A stretch of 20,967 bases of DNA from an uncultured Erysipelotrichaceae bacterium (GTDB taxonomy: Bacteria; Bacillota_I; Bacilli_A; Erysipelotrichales; Erysipelotrichaceae): the NCBI GenBank assembly GCA_937900565.1, contig CALCFG010000126.1, positions 1 to 20,967 on the forward strand, read 5' to 3'. The translations under genes and the position numbers were made by a program. A model generated the notes under the pieces. That model saw nothing but the letters and a program-made list of their open reading frames with translations. It searched no databases and was not told the DNA's origin. How positions within the stretch are numbered: the first letter of the stretch is position 1; every line of letters begins with the position of its first letter. Below are positions 6,807 through 13,447 of this stretch, in pieces.

Positions 6807-7410
6807 TTATCAAAGTGTTGTTGCTTTGGTTTTATCTTTGTTTTTTACAGCAACTGGCGTTTGTTTATTAGTACTTGCTAATATAGGTAGTGATGCGGTA
6901 ACAATGCTTTGTAGCGGATTAAATCGCTTTTTTGACATTAGTTTAGGCACTGCGTCAAATATCAGTAATATTACAGTATTAGCATTAGCTTTAATAATCG
7001 GTAGAAAATATATTGGATTTACAACCATTGCGGCTTGCTTATTAATGGGGTTCGTTATTAATATCTTAAATCCTGTGTATATTATTTTGGTTGCGCCACT
7101 AATGCAAAGTATAATGATTAACTTTATTGTATTTATTTGTGGACTTTTGGCGGAGAGCTTAGGTTGTGCAATTTTAATACATTATCAGACAGGAATGAAT
7201 CAATTGGATGCATTGGCTAGTGGGCTTGTGGATAGATTTCATTTAAACTATCGTTCAATTAGGACTTTACTGGATATAAGCATGTTTGCACTCGGATTTA
7301 TTATGGGTGGTCAAGTTGGATTAGGTACGATTATTTGTGTGTTAATGATGGGAAGTATTATTTCTTGGTTTGTAAAAGTGTTAGATTGCGTGCACCCACT
7401 CGAAAAATGA
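6784..7410 (+). CDS. YczE/YitT-like integral membrane protein
   Basis: This roughly 208-residue protein is very hydrophobic, with about five transmembrane helices (around residues 10-32, 50-70, 75-92, 105-130 and 165-200) and small Gly-rich turns. GVCLLVLANIGSDAV, HYQTGMNQLDALASGL and FALGFIMGGQVGLGTI resemble the YczE/YitT/YyaS group of Bacillota membrane proteins, whose function is not established. ATG 6784 is preferred over ATG 6778 because AAAGGA (6770-6775) is 8 nt away from the former and only 2 nt from the latter. It overlaps the phosphatase by 23 nt in a different frame, implying translational coupling. No terminator follows; the next promoter begins right after its stop. Confidence 0.78.
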   Translation: MLKKLGVSYQSVVALVLSLFFTATGVCLLVLANIGSDAVTMLCSGLNRFFDISLGTASNISNITVLALALIIGRKYIGFTTIAACLLMGFVINILNPVYIILVAPLMQSIMINFIVFICGLLAESLGCAILIHYQTGMNQLDALASGLVDRFHLNYRSIRTLLDISMFALGFIMGGQVGLGTIICVLMMGSIISWFVKVLDCVHPLEK

Positions 7411-7439
7411 TTGTGCGATACATCATGGATTGATATAAT
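7411..7439 (+). promoter_or_regulatory. Strong sigma-A promoter of the cofE-like gene
   Basis: -35 TTGTGC (7411-7416), 17-nt spacer, extended -10 TGATATAAT with a perfect TATAAT hexamer (7434-7439). The predicted start near 7446 falls inside the palindrome at 7443-7460. Confidence 0.72.
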
Positions 7440-7442
7440 TAA

Positions 7443-7477
7443 TTGTAAATAGATTTACAAACTAAATAAATTTACAA
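7443..7477. promoter_or_regulatory. Palindromic operator candidate with a third half-site
   Basis: TTGTAAAT (7443-7450), two bases, ATTTACAA (7453-7460): a perfect 8-bp inverted repeat over the predicted transcription start. A further direct copy ATTTACAA is at 7470-7477, 17 bp after the second arm. The two-base gap is too short for an RNA hairpin loop, so a DNA-binding dimer that blocks the promoter is more likely. The regulator is unknown. Confidence 0.5.
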
Positions 7478-7503
7478 AGATAAGGAAAGAAGAGTGAATT
7501 TAT

Positions 7504-8694
7504 ATGGAAAGAAAAATTGGAACTGTATCAAGGGGCGTAAGATGTCCGATTATTCGTGAAGGGGACAATTTAACGCAAATCGTTGTGGACAGTGTATTGG
7601 AAGCCGCACAAAGTGAAAATTTAAGTTTAAGAGATCGCGATGTTGTATCAATTACAGAATCAGTTGTTGCGCGTTCCCAAGGAAACTATGCCAGTGTGGA
7701 TGCTATTGCAGCGGATGTTAAAGCTAAACTTGGTGGTGAAACAGTGGGAGTAATTTTCCCAATCTTATCACGAAATCGTTTTGCTATTTGTTTAAAAGGC
7801 ATTGCCAAAGGATGTAAAAAAATTGTCTTGATGTTAAGCTATCCAAGCGATGAAGTGGGCAATACATTAGTATCCTTGGATAAAATTGACCAAGCCAATG
7901 TCAATCCATATAGCGATGTATTAACGTTAGAAAAATACCGTGAATTATTTGGTGAAAATAAGCATGAATTCACAGGGGTAGATTATGTGGATTATTACGC
8001 ATCCATTATTAAAGATGCGGGATGTGATGTCGAAATTATTTTTGCAAACCAACCTAAAACAATTTTAAATTACTGTGATCACGTATTAACGTGTGATATT
8101 CATACGCGTTTGCGCACTAAACGTATCCTAAAGGAAAATGGAGCAAAAGTCGTTTGTGGATTGGATGACATTTTAACAAGTTCTGTAAATGGTAGTGGGT
8201 TCAATGAAAAATATGGATTATTGGGTTCTAACAAATCCACTGAAGATAAAATCAAATTATTTCCTAGAGAATGTAAAGATTTAGTATTGGATATCCAAAA
8301 AGAATTTTTAGATAAGACGGGCAAACATGTGGAAGTTATGGTGTATGGTGATGGTGCATTTAAAGATCCACAAGGGAAAATTTGGGAATTAGCTGATCCA
8401 TGTGTATCTCCTGCTTTTACCGATGGGTTAATTGGTACACCGAATGAGTTAAAATTAAAATATTTAGCGGATAATGATTTTAAAGATTTAAGTGGTGAAG
8501 AATTAACGAAAGCTATTAGTGAAAGTATTAAACATAAAGATGCTAATTTAGTAGGGAATATGGCTTCCCAAGGTACAACACCACGTCAGTTAACGGATTT
8601 AATCGGTTCATTGTGTGACTTAACATCAGGTTCTGGTGATAAAGGAACACCAATTGTTTGGATTCAAGGTTATTTCGATAACTTTACTAATTAA
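7504..8694 (+). CDS. CofE-like (coenzyme F420-0:L-glutamate ligase family) protein
   Basis: The 396-residue product resembles the F420-0:gamma-glutamyl ligase family: VRCPIIREGDNL near the N-terminus, RDRDVVSITESVVARSQGNY (residues 43-62), GVIFPILSRNRFAICLKGIA, and a Gly-rich C-terminal region with VMVYGDGAFKDPQGKIWELA. CofE adds glutamate to F420 through a gamma linkage using GTP. Bacillota of this kind are not known to make F420, and none of the other F420 genes is here, so the real acceptor may be another cofactor; Chlamydia FolC2, a CofE homologue, glutamylates folate. It has its own strong promoter and operator and is monocistronic. The family call is fairly secure and the substrate unknown. 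Confidence 0.75.
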   Translation: MERKIGTVSRGVRCPIIREGDNLTQIVVDSVLEAAQSENLSLRDRDVVSITESVVARSQGNYASVDAIAADVKAKLGGETVGVIFPILSRNRFAICLKGIAKGCKKIVLMLSYPSDEVGNTLVSLDKIDQANVNPYSDVLTLEKYRELFGENKHEFTGVDYVDYYASIIKDAGCDVEIIFANQPKTILNYCDHVLTCDIHTRLRTKRILKENGAKVVCGLDDILTSSVNGSGFNEKYGLLGSNKSTEDKIKLFPRECKDLVLDIQKEFLDKTGKHVEVMVYGDGAFKDPQGKIWELADPCVSPAFTDGLIGTPNELKLKYLADNDFKDLSGEELTKAISESIKHKDANLVGNMASQGTTPRQLTDLIGSLCDLTSGSGDKGTPIVWIQGYFDNFTN

Positions 8695-8701
8695 GAATTA
8701 A

Positions 8702-8756
8702 AAAAGTATTGCTTACTTCATGCATGCATAGCGTGCATTTAATAAGCAATACTTTT
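8702..8756. terminator. Bidirectional terminator between cofE-like gene and queH
   Basis: A perfect 14-bp stem, AAAAGTATTGCTTA (8702-8715) with TAAGCAATACTTTT (8743-8756), encloses a 27-nt loop that is itself partly self-complementary (ATGCATGCAT). The A- and T-runs at both ends suit termination of both convergent transcripts. The queH stop codon (8755-8757) overlaps the stem end. Confidence 0.82.
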
Positions 8757-9399
8757 ATTTATTTCGGTTTTCTTTGTCAATATAGGAATAAACACACCCA
8801 CAATAATCTTGTCGATAACAATTAAATTCACGGGCAAGTTGATTTCCAATTTCTAAACCTTTATTCTTTTTAAAGTCAGAATAGAAATACTTTAAAGTTG
8901 GGTAGTTTTTAATTAACATTGCACCAATTTGATTGATTACTTGGCTATCTTTCATACGTGATATAGACAACGTGGTTGTAACATAATCAAATCCATGCGT
9001 AACAGCATATTCCATCGTTTCTTTTAAACGCAATTCATAGCATAACCAACAACGTTTACCTTTTTCGGGTTCATCTTTATAAGGTGATAATTGTTGAGTG
9101 AATAATGCGTTATCATACGTTGGGATAATAACATTAACATTTGGATAATGCGGAAGTACTTTTTCAATCATTTCATCTTTACGCCGCACATATTCACTTT
9201 TAGGATAGATATTGCTGTTAGCATAATAGATAGTGACGTCAAAAATATCATGTAACCAATCAATTGGATAACATGCACACGGTCCACAACATGCATGCAA
9301 TAGTAATTTAGGTTTAATTGGGTTATCTTTAAGTGATTCGATTTCTTTTAAAGATATTCGATGGTAATTTACCACCTGTGTATCAAAATTAACTAACAT
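8755..9399 (-). CDS. queH: Epoxyqueuosine reductase QueH
   Basis: QueH (DUF208) carries out the last step of queuosine synthesis, reducing epoxyqueuosine to queuosine in tRNA, and is unrelated to the cobalamin enzyme QueG. The cysteine pattern is complete in 214 residues: HACCGPCACYP (Cys37, 38, 41, 43), RCWLCYELR (Cys117, Cys120) and YRQDYCGCVYS (Cys200, Cys202), the ligands of a [4Fe-4S] cluster and nearby iron in this family. It is the third gene after tgt and queA and overlaps queA by 7 nt. Confidence 0.93.
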   Translation of the reverse strand: MLVNFDTQVVNYHRISLKEIESLKDNPIKPKLLLHACCGPCACYPIDWLHDIFDVTIYYANSNIYPKSEYVRRKDEMIEKVLPHYPNVNVIIPTYDNALFTQQLSPYKDEPEKGKRCWLCYELRLKETMEYAVTHGFDYVTTTLSISRMKDSQVINQIGAMLIKNYPTLKYFYSDFKKNKGLEIGNQLAREFNCYRQDYCGCVYSYIDKENRNK

Positions 9400-10418
9400 A
9401 TAAACATGGCATCGCCAAAGCTAAAGAAACGATATTTTTCATTGATGCAGTGATTGTAGGCTTTTAACATCAATGCTTTGCTTGCAAATGAACAGACTAA
9501 CATAAATAGTGTTGATTTGGGTAAGTGGAAATTTGTGATTAATGCATCCACGGCTTGCCATTGATATCCTGGGTAAATAAAGATTTGTGTGCTATCGTTT
9601 GTTTCTTTAAAACAGCCATTATTGGCATATACAGTTTCCAATACACGTACACTGGTCGTTCCGATTGCAATAATCCGTCGACCTTCCTTTTTTGCTTTGT
9701 TTAATATATCTGCGGCATCTTGGCTCATTTGGTAAGCTTCTGAGTGCATTACGTGTTGTTCAATTGTGTCTGTTTTCATTGGTCGGAATGTACCTAAGCC
9801 AACATTTAAGGTAACATCGACAATTTCAACACCTTTATCCTTAAGCTTTGCAAATAATTCTTGAGTAAAATGTAAGCCTGCCGTTGGTGCTGCTGCACTT
9901 CCTTCTTTTTGTGCATAGACAGTTTGGTAACGATTTGGATCTTCCAGCTTTTCATGGATATAAGGTGGTAACGGCATATTGCCAATCTTATCCAATATTT
10001 CGAAAAATACACCGTCGTAATTAAATTTTAAATGGCGAATACCTTCGTCCAATCGTGCAACACATGTTGCATTTAATAATCCTTCCCCAAAGGTTAACTG
10101 TGTATCTATTTTAACAACCTTACTATTACCAACAAGGCATTCCCAAACATTGTCTCCTAAATCTTTTAATAATAATACTTCGACGTGTGCACCTGTTTCG
10201 GGTTTAAAGCCATATAAACGTGCAGGAATTACTTTTGTATTATTTCTGACCAAAACATCTCCGGGTTTTAAATAATCGATAATGTGATCAAAATGTGTAT
10301 CTTTAATTGTGCTATCTTTACGATTAACCACACAAAGACGGGAACTGGTACGATCTGTTAAGGGAGTTTGGGCAATTAATTCTTCAGGTAGATTAAAATC
10401 AAATTCGCTTGTTTTCAA
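9393..10418 (-). CDS. queA: S-adenosylmethionine:tRNA ribosyltransferase-isomerase QueA
   Basis: QueA transfers and isomerises the ribosyl group of SAM to preQ1-modified tRNA, giving epoxyqueuosine. The 341-residue protein has the family hallmarks FDFNLPEELIAQTPL at the N-terminus, GDVLVRNNTKVIPARLYG, GSAAAPTAGLHFT near residues 173-185, NVGLGTFRPM and NFHLPKSTLFMLVCSFA. It starts at TTG (10418-10416) with MKTSEFDFN; AAGGGG at 10428-10433 lies 9 nt upstream and supports this start. It is 2 nt after tgt and overlaps queH. Confidence 0.96.
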   Translation of the reverse strand: MKTSEFDFNLPEELIAQTPLTDRTSSRLCVVNRKDSTIKDTHFDHIIDYLKPGDVLVRNNTKVIPARLYGFKPETGAHVEVLLLKDLGDNVWECLVGNSKVVKIDTQLTFGEGLLNATCVARLDEGIRHLKFNYDGVFFEILDKIGNMPLPPYIHEKLEDPNRYQTVYAQKEGSAAAPTAGLHFTQELFAKLKDKGVEIVDVTLNVGLGTFRPMKTDTIEQHVMHSEAYQMSQDAADILNKAKKEGRRIIAIGTTSVRVLETVYANNGCFKETNDSTQIFIYPGYQWQAVDALITNFHLPKSTLFMLVCSFASKALMLKAYNHCINEKYRFFSFGDAMFIC

Positions 10419-10420
10419 AA

Positions 10421-11548
10421 TTAAAATCCCCTTTCATCAAATTGCATTCTTTTTAAATAATCATTTTTAAAATCTAAAAAACGATCTTCTTCAATGGCTT
10501 TTCTGACTTGTTCCATTAATGAAACAAGATAACGTAAGTTGTGGATGGATAATAATCGTTGACCCAATCCTTCATTGCATCGGAATAAATGATGCAAATA
10601 AGCACGGGTATAATTACGACATGTTTCGCAATCACAGTTTGGATCCAATGGTGTAAAGTCTTCTTTGTAAATAGAACGCTTAATGTTGATTCTTCCTTGC
10701 GAGGTCATTAATGTGCCATGGCGCGCAATTCGGGTTGGTAAGACACAGTCAAACATATCCACATTTCGAGCCACGCCTTCCAATAAATCATTCACAGCAC
10801 CAACACCCATTAAATATCTTGGCTTATTTTCCGGTAAATATTTAACGGCATAATCAATCATGCGATACATTGTTTCTTTATCTTCACCAACACTTGTACC
10901 GCCTATGGAATAACCATCAAAATTCATTTCTGTTAATGCTTTGGCACACATTTCTCGTAAGTCCTGATATTCTCCTCCCTGAACAATACCAAATAATGCT
11001 TGATCATCTCTTTGATGGGCAATTTTTCCACGTTTTGCCCAACGAATGGTACGTTCTGTACTTGCCTTTGCATATTCGTAGGTAGCAGGATATGGAATGC
11101 ATTCATCAAAGCTCATCATAATGTCAGCACCGATAATATTTTGTATCTGGATGGATTCTTCCGGCGACATGAATAACTTTGAACCATCTAAGTGAGATTT
11201 AAAGGTTACTCCCTGTTCACTTATCTTGCGATTATCAGCTAACGAGAATACTTGGAAACCACCTGAATCAGTTAACATGGGGCGGTGATAATTCATAAAG
11301 TTATGAACACCACCCGCTTTTGTTAATACATCACATCCGGGGCGTAACCATAGATGGTATGTATTTGCCAAAATAATTTGGGCACCCAAATCATCGAGTT
11401 CTTGACTATCCAAAAATTTAACGGTCGCTAATGTACCGACAGGCATAAATATAGGAGTTTGGATGTCTCCGTGTGGTGTATGTAATACCCCAGTGCGTGC
11501 GCCAGATTGGGCACGCACATGCTTAATTTCAAACCAATTTTCATTCAT
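10421..11548 (-). CDS. tgt: tRNA-guanine transglycosylase
   Basis: Tgt exchanges guanine 34 for preQ1 in tRNAs with GUN anticodons (Asp, Asn, His, Tyr). The 375-residue sequence has FMPVGTLATVK, ANTYHLWLRPG, LTDSGGFQVFSL with the catalytic Asp, MSFDECIPYP, GIVQGG, GYSIGG, the second catalytic Asp in MFDCVLPTRIARHG, and the zinc site CDCETCRNYTRAYLHHLF (three Cys and a His). It is intact and of normal length. It is first in the tgt-queA-queH operon; no preQ1 synthesis genes (queC, D, E, F) are here, so precursor salvage or synthesis elsewhere must supply it. Its ATG has no Shine-Dalgarno and lies 8 nt from a TATAAT. Confidence 0.97.
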   Translation of the reverse strand: MNENWFEIKHVRAQSGARTGVLHTPHGDIQTPIFMPVGTLATVKFLDSQELDDLGAQIILANTYHLWLRPGCDVLTKAGGVHNFMNYHRPMLTDSGGFQVFSLADNRKISEQGVTFKSHLDGSKLFMSPEESIQIQNIIGADIMMSFDECIPYPATYEYAKASTERTIRWAKRGKIAHQRDDQALFGIVQGGEYQDLREMCAKALTEMNFDGYSIGGTSVGEDKETMYRMIDYAVKYLPENKPRYLMGVGAVNDLLEGVARNVDMFDCVLPTRIARHGTLMTSQGRINIKRSIYKEDFTPLDPNCDCETCRNYTRAYLHHLFRCNEGLGQRLLSIHNLRYLVSLMEQVRKAIEEDRFLDFKNDYLKRMQFDERGF

Positions 11549-11566
11549 ACGCTTAAATTATACAAT
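11538..11566 (+). promoter_or_regulatory. Possible divergent promoter of the 11588 gene
   Basis: TTTTCA (11538-11543), 17-nt spacer, TACAAT (11561-11566). It interleaves with the tgt -10 box on the other strand, so the two divergent transcripts may compete. The match is moderate. Confidence 0.35.
11557..11562 (-). promoter_or_regulatory. -10 box of the tgt operon promoter
   Basis: On the minus strand a perfect TATAAT occupies 11562-11557, and 8 nt separate it from the ATG at 11548. I see no good -35 at 16-18 nt. If active, the mRNA would start within two or three bases of the ATG. Confidence 0.45.
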
Positions 11567-11587
11567 TAAAGGTGGTAAAATCTAAGA

Positions 11588-12028
11588 ATGAAGTCATCTT
11601 TAATTAAAATTGAGAATGTTGATCATAGTGTTCCGGTAAGTTACACTATCCGTTTAAAACCATTAGCAATATTGATTGTTGGTTTTATTTTAGGGATTAT
11701 CTGTTTCTTTATTGGTTCCCCATTCAGTGAATTGGGACTGTTTTTAGCGGTATTGTGTGTTTTCTTTTTTGTGGTGTTACCGGATCGTGTATTGCTACAA
11801 TTTACGGATAAAAGTGTCCGCTTATATTCAAAGGATACGCCTGGAGAGGTACGGTTATTATATTATGATGAAATCGTTACTTATACATATCAATTCTCAC
11901 GAAAGGAGGATGTACTGTTGTTTCGTATGGTGGATGGATCCAGTTATCAAATTGAAGTGTTTGGACGTCGTAAGTTAATGAAAATATTGGAAGAAAAATT
12001 ACCCTATAAAAACAGTGAGGTTAATTAA
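11588..12028 (+). CDS. Small membrane protein with a PH-like (DUF304-type) cytoplasmic domain
   Basis: Not recognised as a named protein. The 146 residues contain two close transmembrane helices (about 23-42 and 47-65, LGLFLAVLCVFFFVVLP), then a beta-rich C-terminal domain of about 75 residues (VLLQFTDKSVRLYS, VRLLYYDEIVTYTYQ, LLFRMVDGSSYQIEVF) ending in a helix. A double helix hairpin followed by such a domain resembles bacterial PH-domain (YdbT/DUF304) proteins. The only ribosome-site-like sequence, GGTGG (11571-11575), is 12 nt from ATG 11588, rather far. It leads a run of four genes and is separated from the oxidase gene by two bases, so a shared transcript is expected. Confidence 0.62.
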   Translation: MKSSLIKIENVDHSVPVSYTIRLKPLAILIVGFILGIICFFIGSPFSELGLFLAVLCVFFFVVLPDRVLLQFTDKSVRLYSKDTPGEVRLLYYDEIVTYTYQFSRKEDVLLFRMVDGSSYQIEVFGRRKLMKILEEKLPYKNSEVN

Positions 12029-12030
12029 AT

Positions 12031-13071
12031 ATGGATTATAAAGAGTTGTTGGCTTTAGAAAAAAGAACACATTGCAATTGTCGCGTATGCCCAGTTTGTA
12101 ATGGTGTGGCATGTAAAGGTGAAACACCAGGGGTTGGTGGTATTGGTAGTGGAGTCAGTTTTATTAATAATCGTAAAGCACTTGATAAAATTGAATTATT
12201 GCAAGATTGCATTAGCGACGTTTCCACTGTGGATACTACCACTACTTTATTTGGGGTGAAGGTCGATTCTCCGGTTATGATTGCTCCCATTGGCAGTTTA
12301 AAAGTTAACTATGGCATTGATATGGATGAATATGAATATTTTCATCAAGTTATGTGTGCTGCGAACGATTTAAATATTATTGCTTTTGGTGGAGATGGTA
12401 CACAATTGGACTATTTTGAAAAACCATTGCAAGTCATGGATCATTACCATGGTCAAGGTATTCCTACAATGAAGCCATGGGTACAAGAAGGATTGGACTT
12501 ACGGTTCCCATTATTGGATAAATACAAGCATTTAGCTTTAGCGATGGATGTGGATAGTGCGGGGTTATTAGCGCTTCAAAAATCAAAAATCCCTGTGGAA
12601 TGTAAAAGTGTGGATAAATTGAAAATGATTGTAAATCATTGTGCGAATCGTCCGTTTATTGTTAAAGGTATAATGAGTGTTGAAGGTGCGTTAAAAGCAG
12701 TGCAAGCAGGTGCGAGTGGCATTATCATTAGCAATCATGGAGGCCGTGTTATGGATGGTAGTGCGGGCAGTATGGATGTTGTGAAAGATATTGTTACAGC
12801 GGTTAAAGGTAAGTGCACGATTTTAGTTGATGGTGGTTTCCGTGATGGATGTGATGTATTTAAAGCGTTGGCATTAGGATGTGATGGTGTGTTAATTGGA
12901 CGCCCTTTTGCGTTAGCCTGCGGTATCGCAAAAGCAGAAGGTGTTAAAGCATATTATCAACACGTTAAATCCACATTAATACATACAATGAAAATGTGTG
13001 GTTATGCAACTATTGATGCAATTGATGATCGTTGTATCCATAAAGTGGGAGGAATTTATGAAAGAATTTGA
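12031..13071 (+). CDS. FMN-dependent alpha-hydroxy-acid oxidase/dehydrogenase family protein with Cys-rich N-terminus
   Basis: A 346-residue TIM-barrel flavoprotein of the glycolate oxidase/lactate dehydrogenase (LldD) family. Visible motifs are the flavin-contacting PVMIAPIGS, AMDVDSAG, the FMN-binding Lys in FIVKGIMSVEGA (near 210), the catalytic His and substrate-binding Arg in SNHGGRVMDG (near 236-239), and the phosphate-binding ILVDGGFRDG and GVLIGRPFA. Instead of the usual N-terminal helix with its active-site Tyr it has CNCRVCPVCNGVACKG (residues 18-33), five cysteines that could hold an Fe-S cluster or metal; I recall similar ends in related clostridial proteins. The substrate is unknown. 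Two bases separate it from the upstream gene and it overlaps the next by 14 nt. Confidence 0.82.
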   Translation: MDYKELLALEKRTHCNCRVCPVCNGVACKGETPGVGGIGSGVSFINNRKALDKIELLQDCISDVSTVDTTTTLFGVKVDSPVMIAPIGSLKVNYGIDMDEYEYFHQVMCAANDLNIIAFGGDGTQLDYFEKPLQVMDHYHGQGIPTMKPWVQEGLDLRFPLLDKYKHLALAMDVDSAGLLALQKSKIPVECKSVDKLKMIVNHCANRPFIVKGIMSVEGALKAVQAGASGIIISNHGGRVMDGSAGSMDVVKDIVTAVKGKCTILVDGGFRDGCDVFKALALGCDGVLIGRPFALACGIAKAEGVKAYYQHVKSTLIHTMKMCGYATIDAIDDRCIHKVGGIYERI

Positions 13072-13447
13072 AAATAATGCTTTTTTCTGGCAGAAAGTGG
13101 ATACACTAGTTTCCAGTTGCTCGGTATCATCTTTTTGGAATAAAGGGAGTCAACACCCAGACTATCCTACGTTAACTTTTCCTTTAGATAGTGGTATGTT
13201 AGCAATGGATAATATTGCCGTAGCGCAATACTATAAAGGAACATGCGGAAATAAAGTGGATGGTTTAATTATTATCTGTGACATTTTAGATAAACAATTT
13301 CGTTCGGTTTTATTAATAGGAACAAGTATTAAGGAACAAGAAGAAGTATTGCAATTCATTAATCAAAATGAATATAAAAAATGTGTGTGCTTACGCCGTG
13401 GTAACGAAGTCCCAACTTGGGCAAAATTTGAAGACGATGAAGACTAA
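13058..13447 (+). CDS. Small inorganic-pyrophosphatase-like protein, acidic motif not seen
   Basis: A 129-residue protein starting MKEFENNAFFWQKVD. FWQKVDTLVSS, NKGSQHPDYPTLTFPLDSGML and KVDGLIIICDILDK resemble what I remember of short clostridial proteins annotated as inorganic pyrophosphatase (FWQ-LD-LV, RPKG--HP-YP--IYPVDYGYL, the DxxxVDxW region, then D-I-C-VDLL). In this copy the segment that should carry the metal-binding aspartates reads MDNIAVAQYYKG and lacks the DxDPxD pattern, so pyrophosphatase activity is doubtful. GGAGG (13048-13052) just before ATG 13058 fixes the start, 14 nt inside the oxidase gene. It overlaps the methyltransferase gene by 11 nt. The relationship is my recollection, not a search result. 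Confidence 0.55.
   Translation: MKEFENNAFFWQKVDTLVSSCSVSSFWNKGSQHPDYPTLTFPLDSGMLAMDNIAVAQYYKGTCGNKVDGLIIICDILDKQFRSVLLIGTSIKEQEEVLQFINQNEYKKCVCLRRGNEVPTWAKFEDDED

Noticed and set aside
7443..7460. Inverted repeat before the cofE-like gene as an RNA terminator or riboswitch stem
   Set aside because: The arms are separated by only two bases and no T-run follows, so an RNA hairpin would be strained; a protein-binding operator fits better.
7504..8694. Taking the cofE-like gene as proof of F420 use
   Set aside because: No other F420 biosynthesis or F420-dependent gene is visible, and CofE homologues with other substrates are known.
12036..12290. 84-codon minus-strand open frame inside the oxidase gene
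   Set aside because: It is antisense to a strongly conserved enzyme with no independent start signals.
12998..13057. ATG at 12998 as start of the pyrophosphatase-like gene
   Set aside because: It lies deep inside the oxidase coding region, encodes a Met/Val-rich run from the other frame, and GGAGG sits just before ATG 13058.
13368..13436. ATG at 13368 as start of the RNA methyltransferase
   Set aside because: The extra 23 residues come from the upstream gene read in another frame and do not resemble a TRAM-domain N-terminus.
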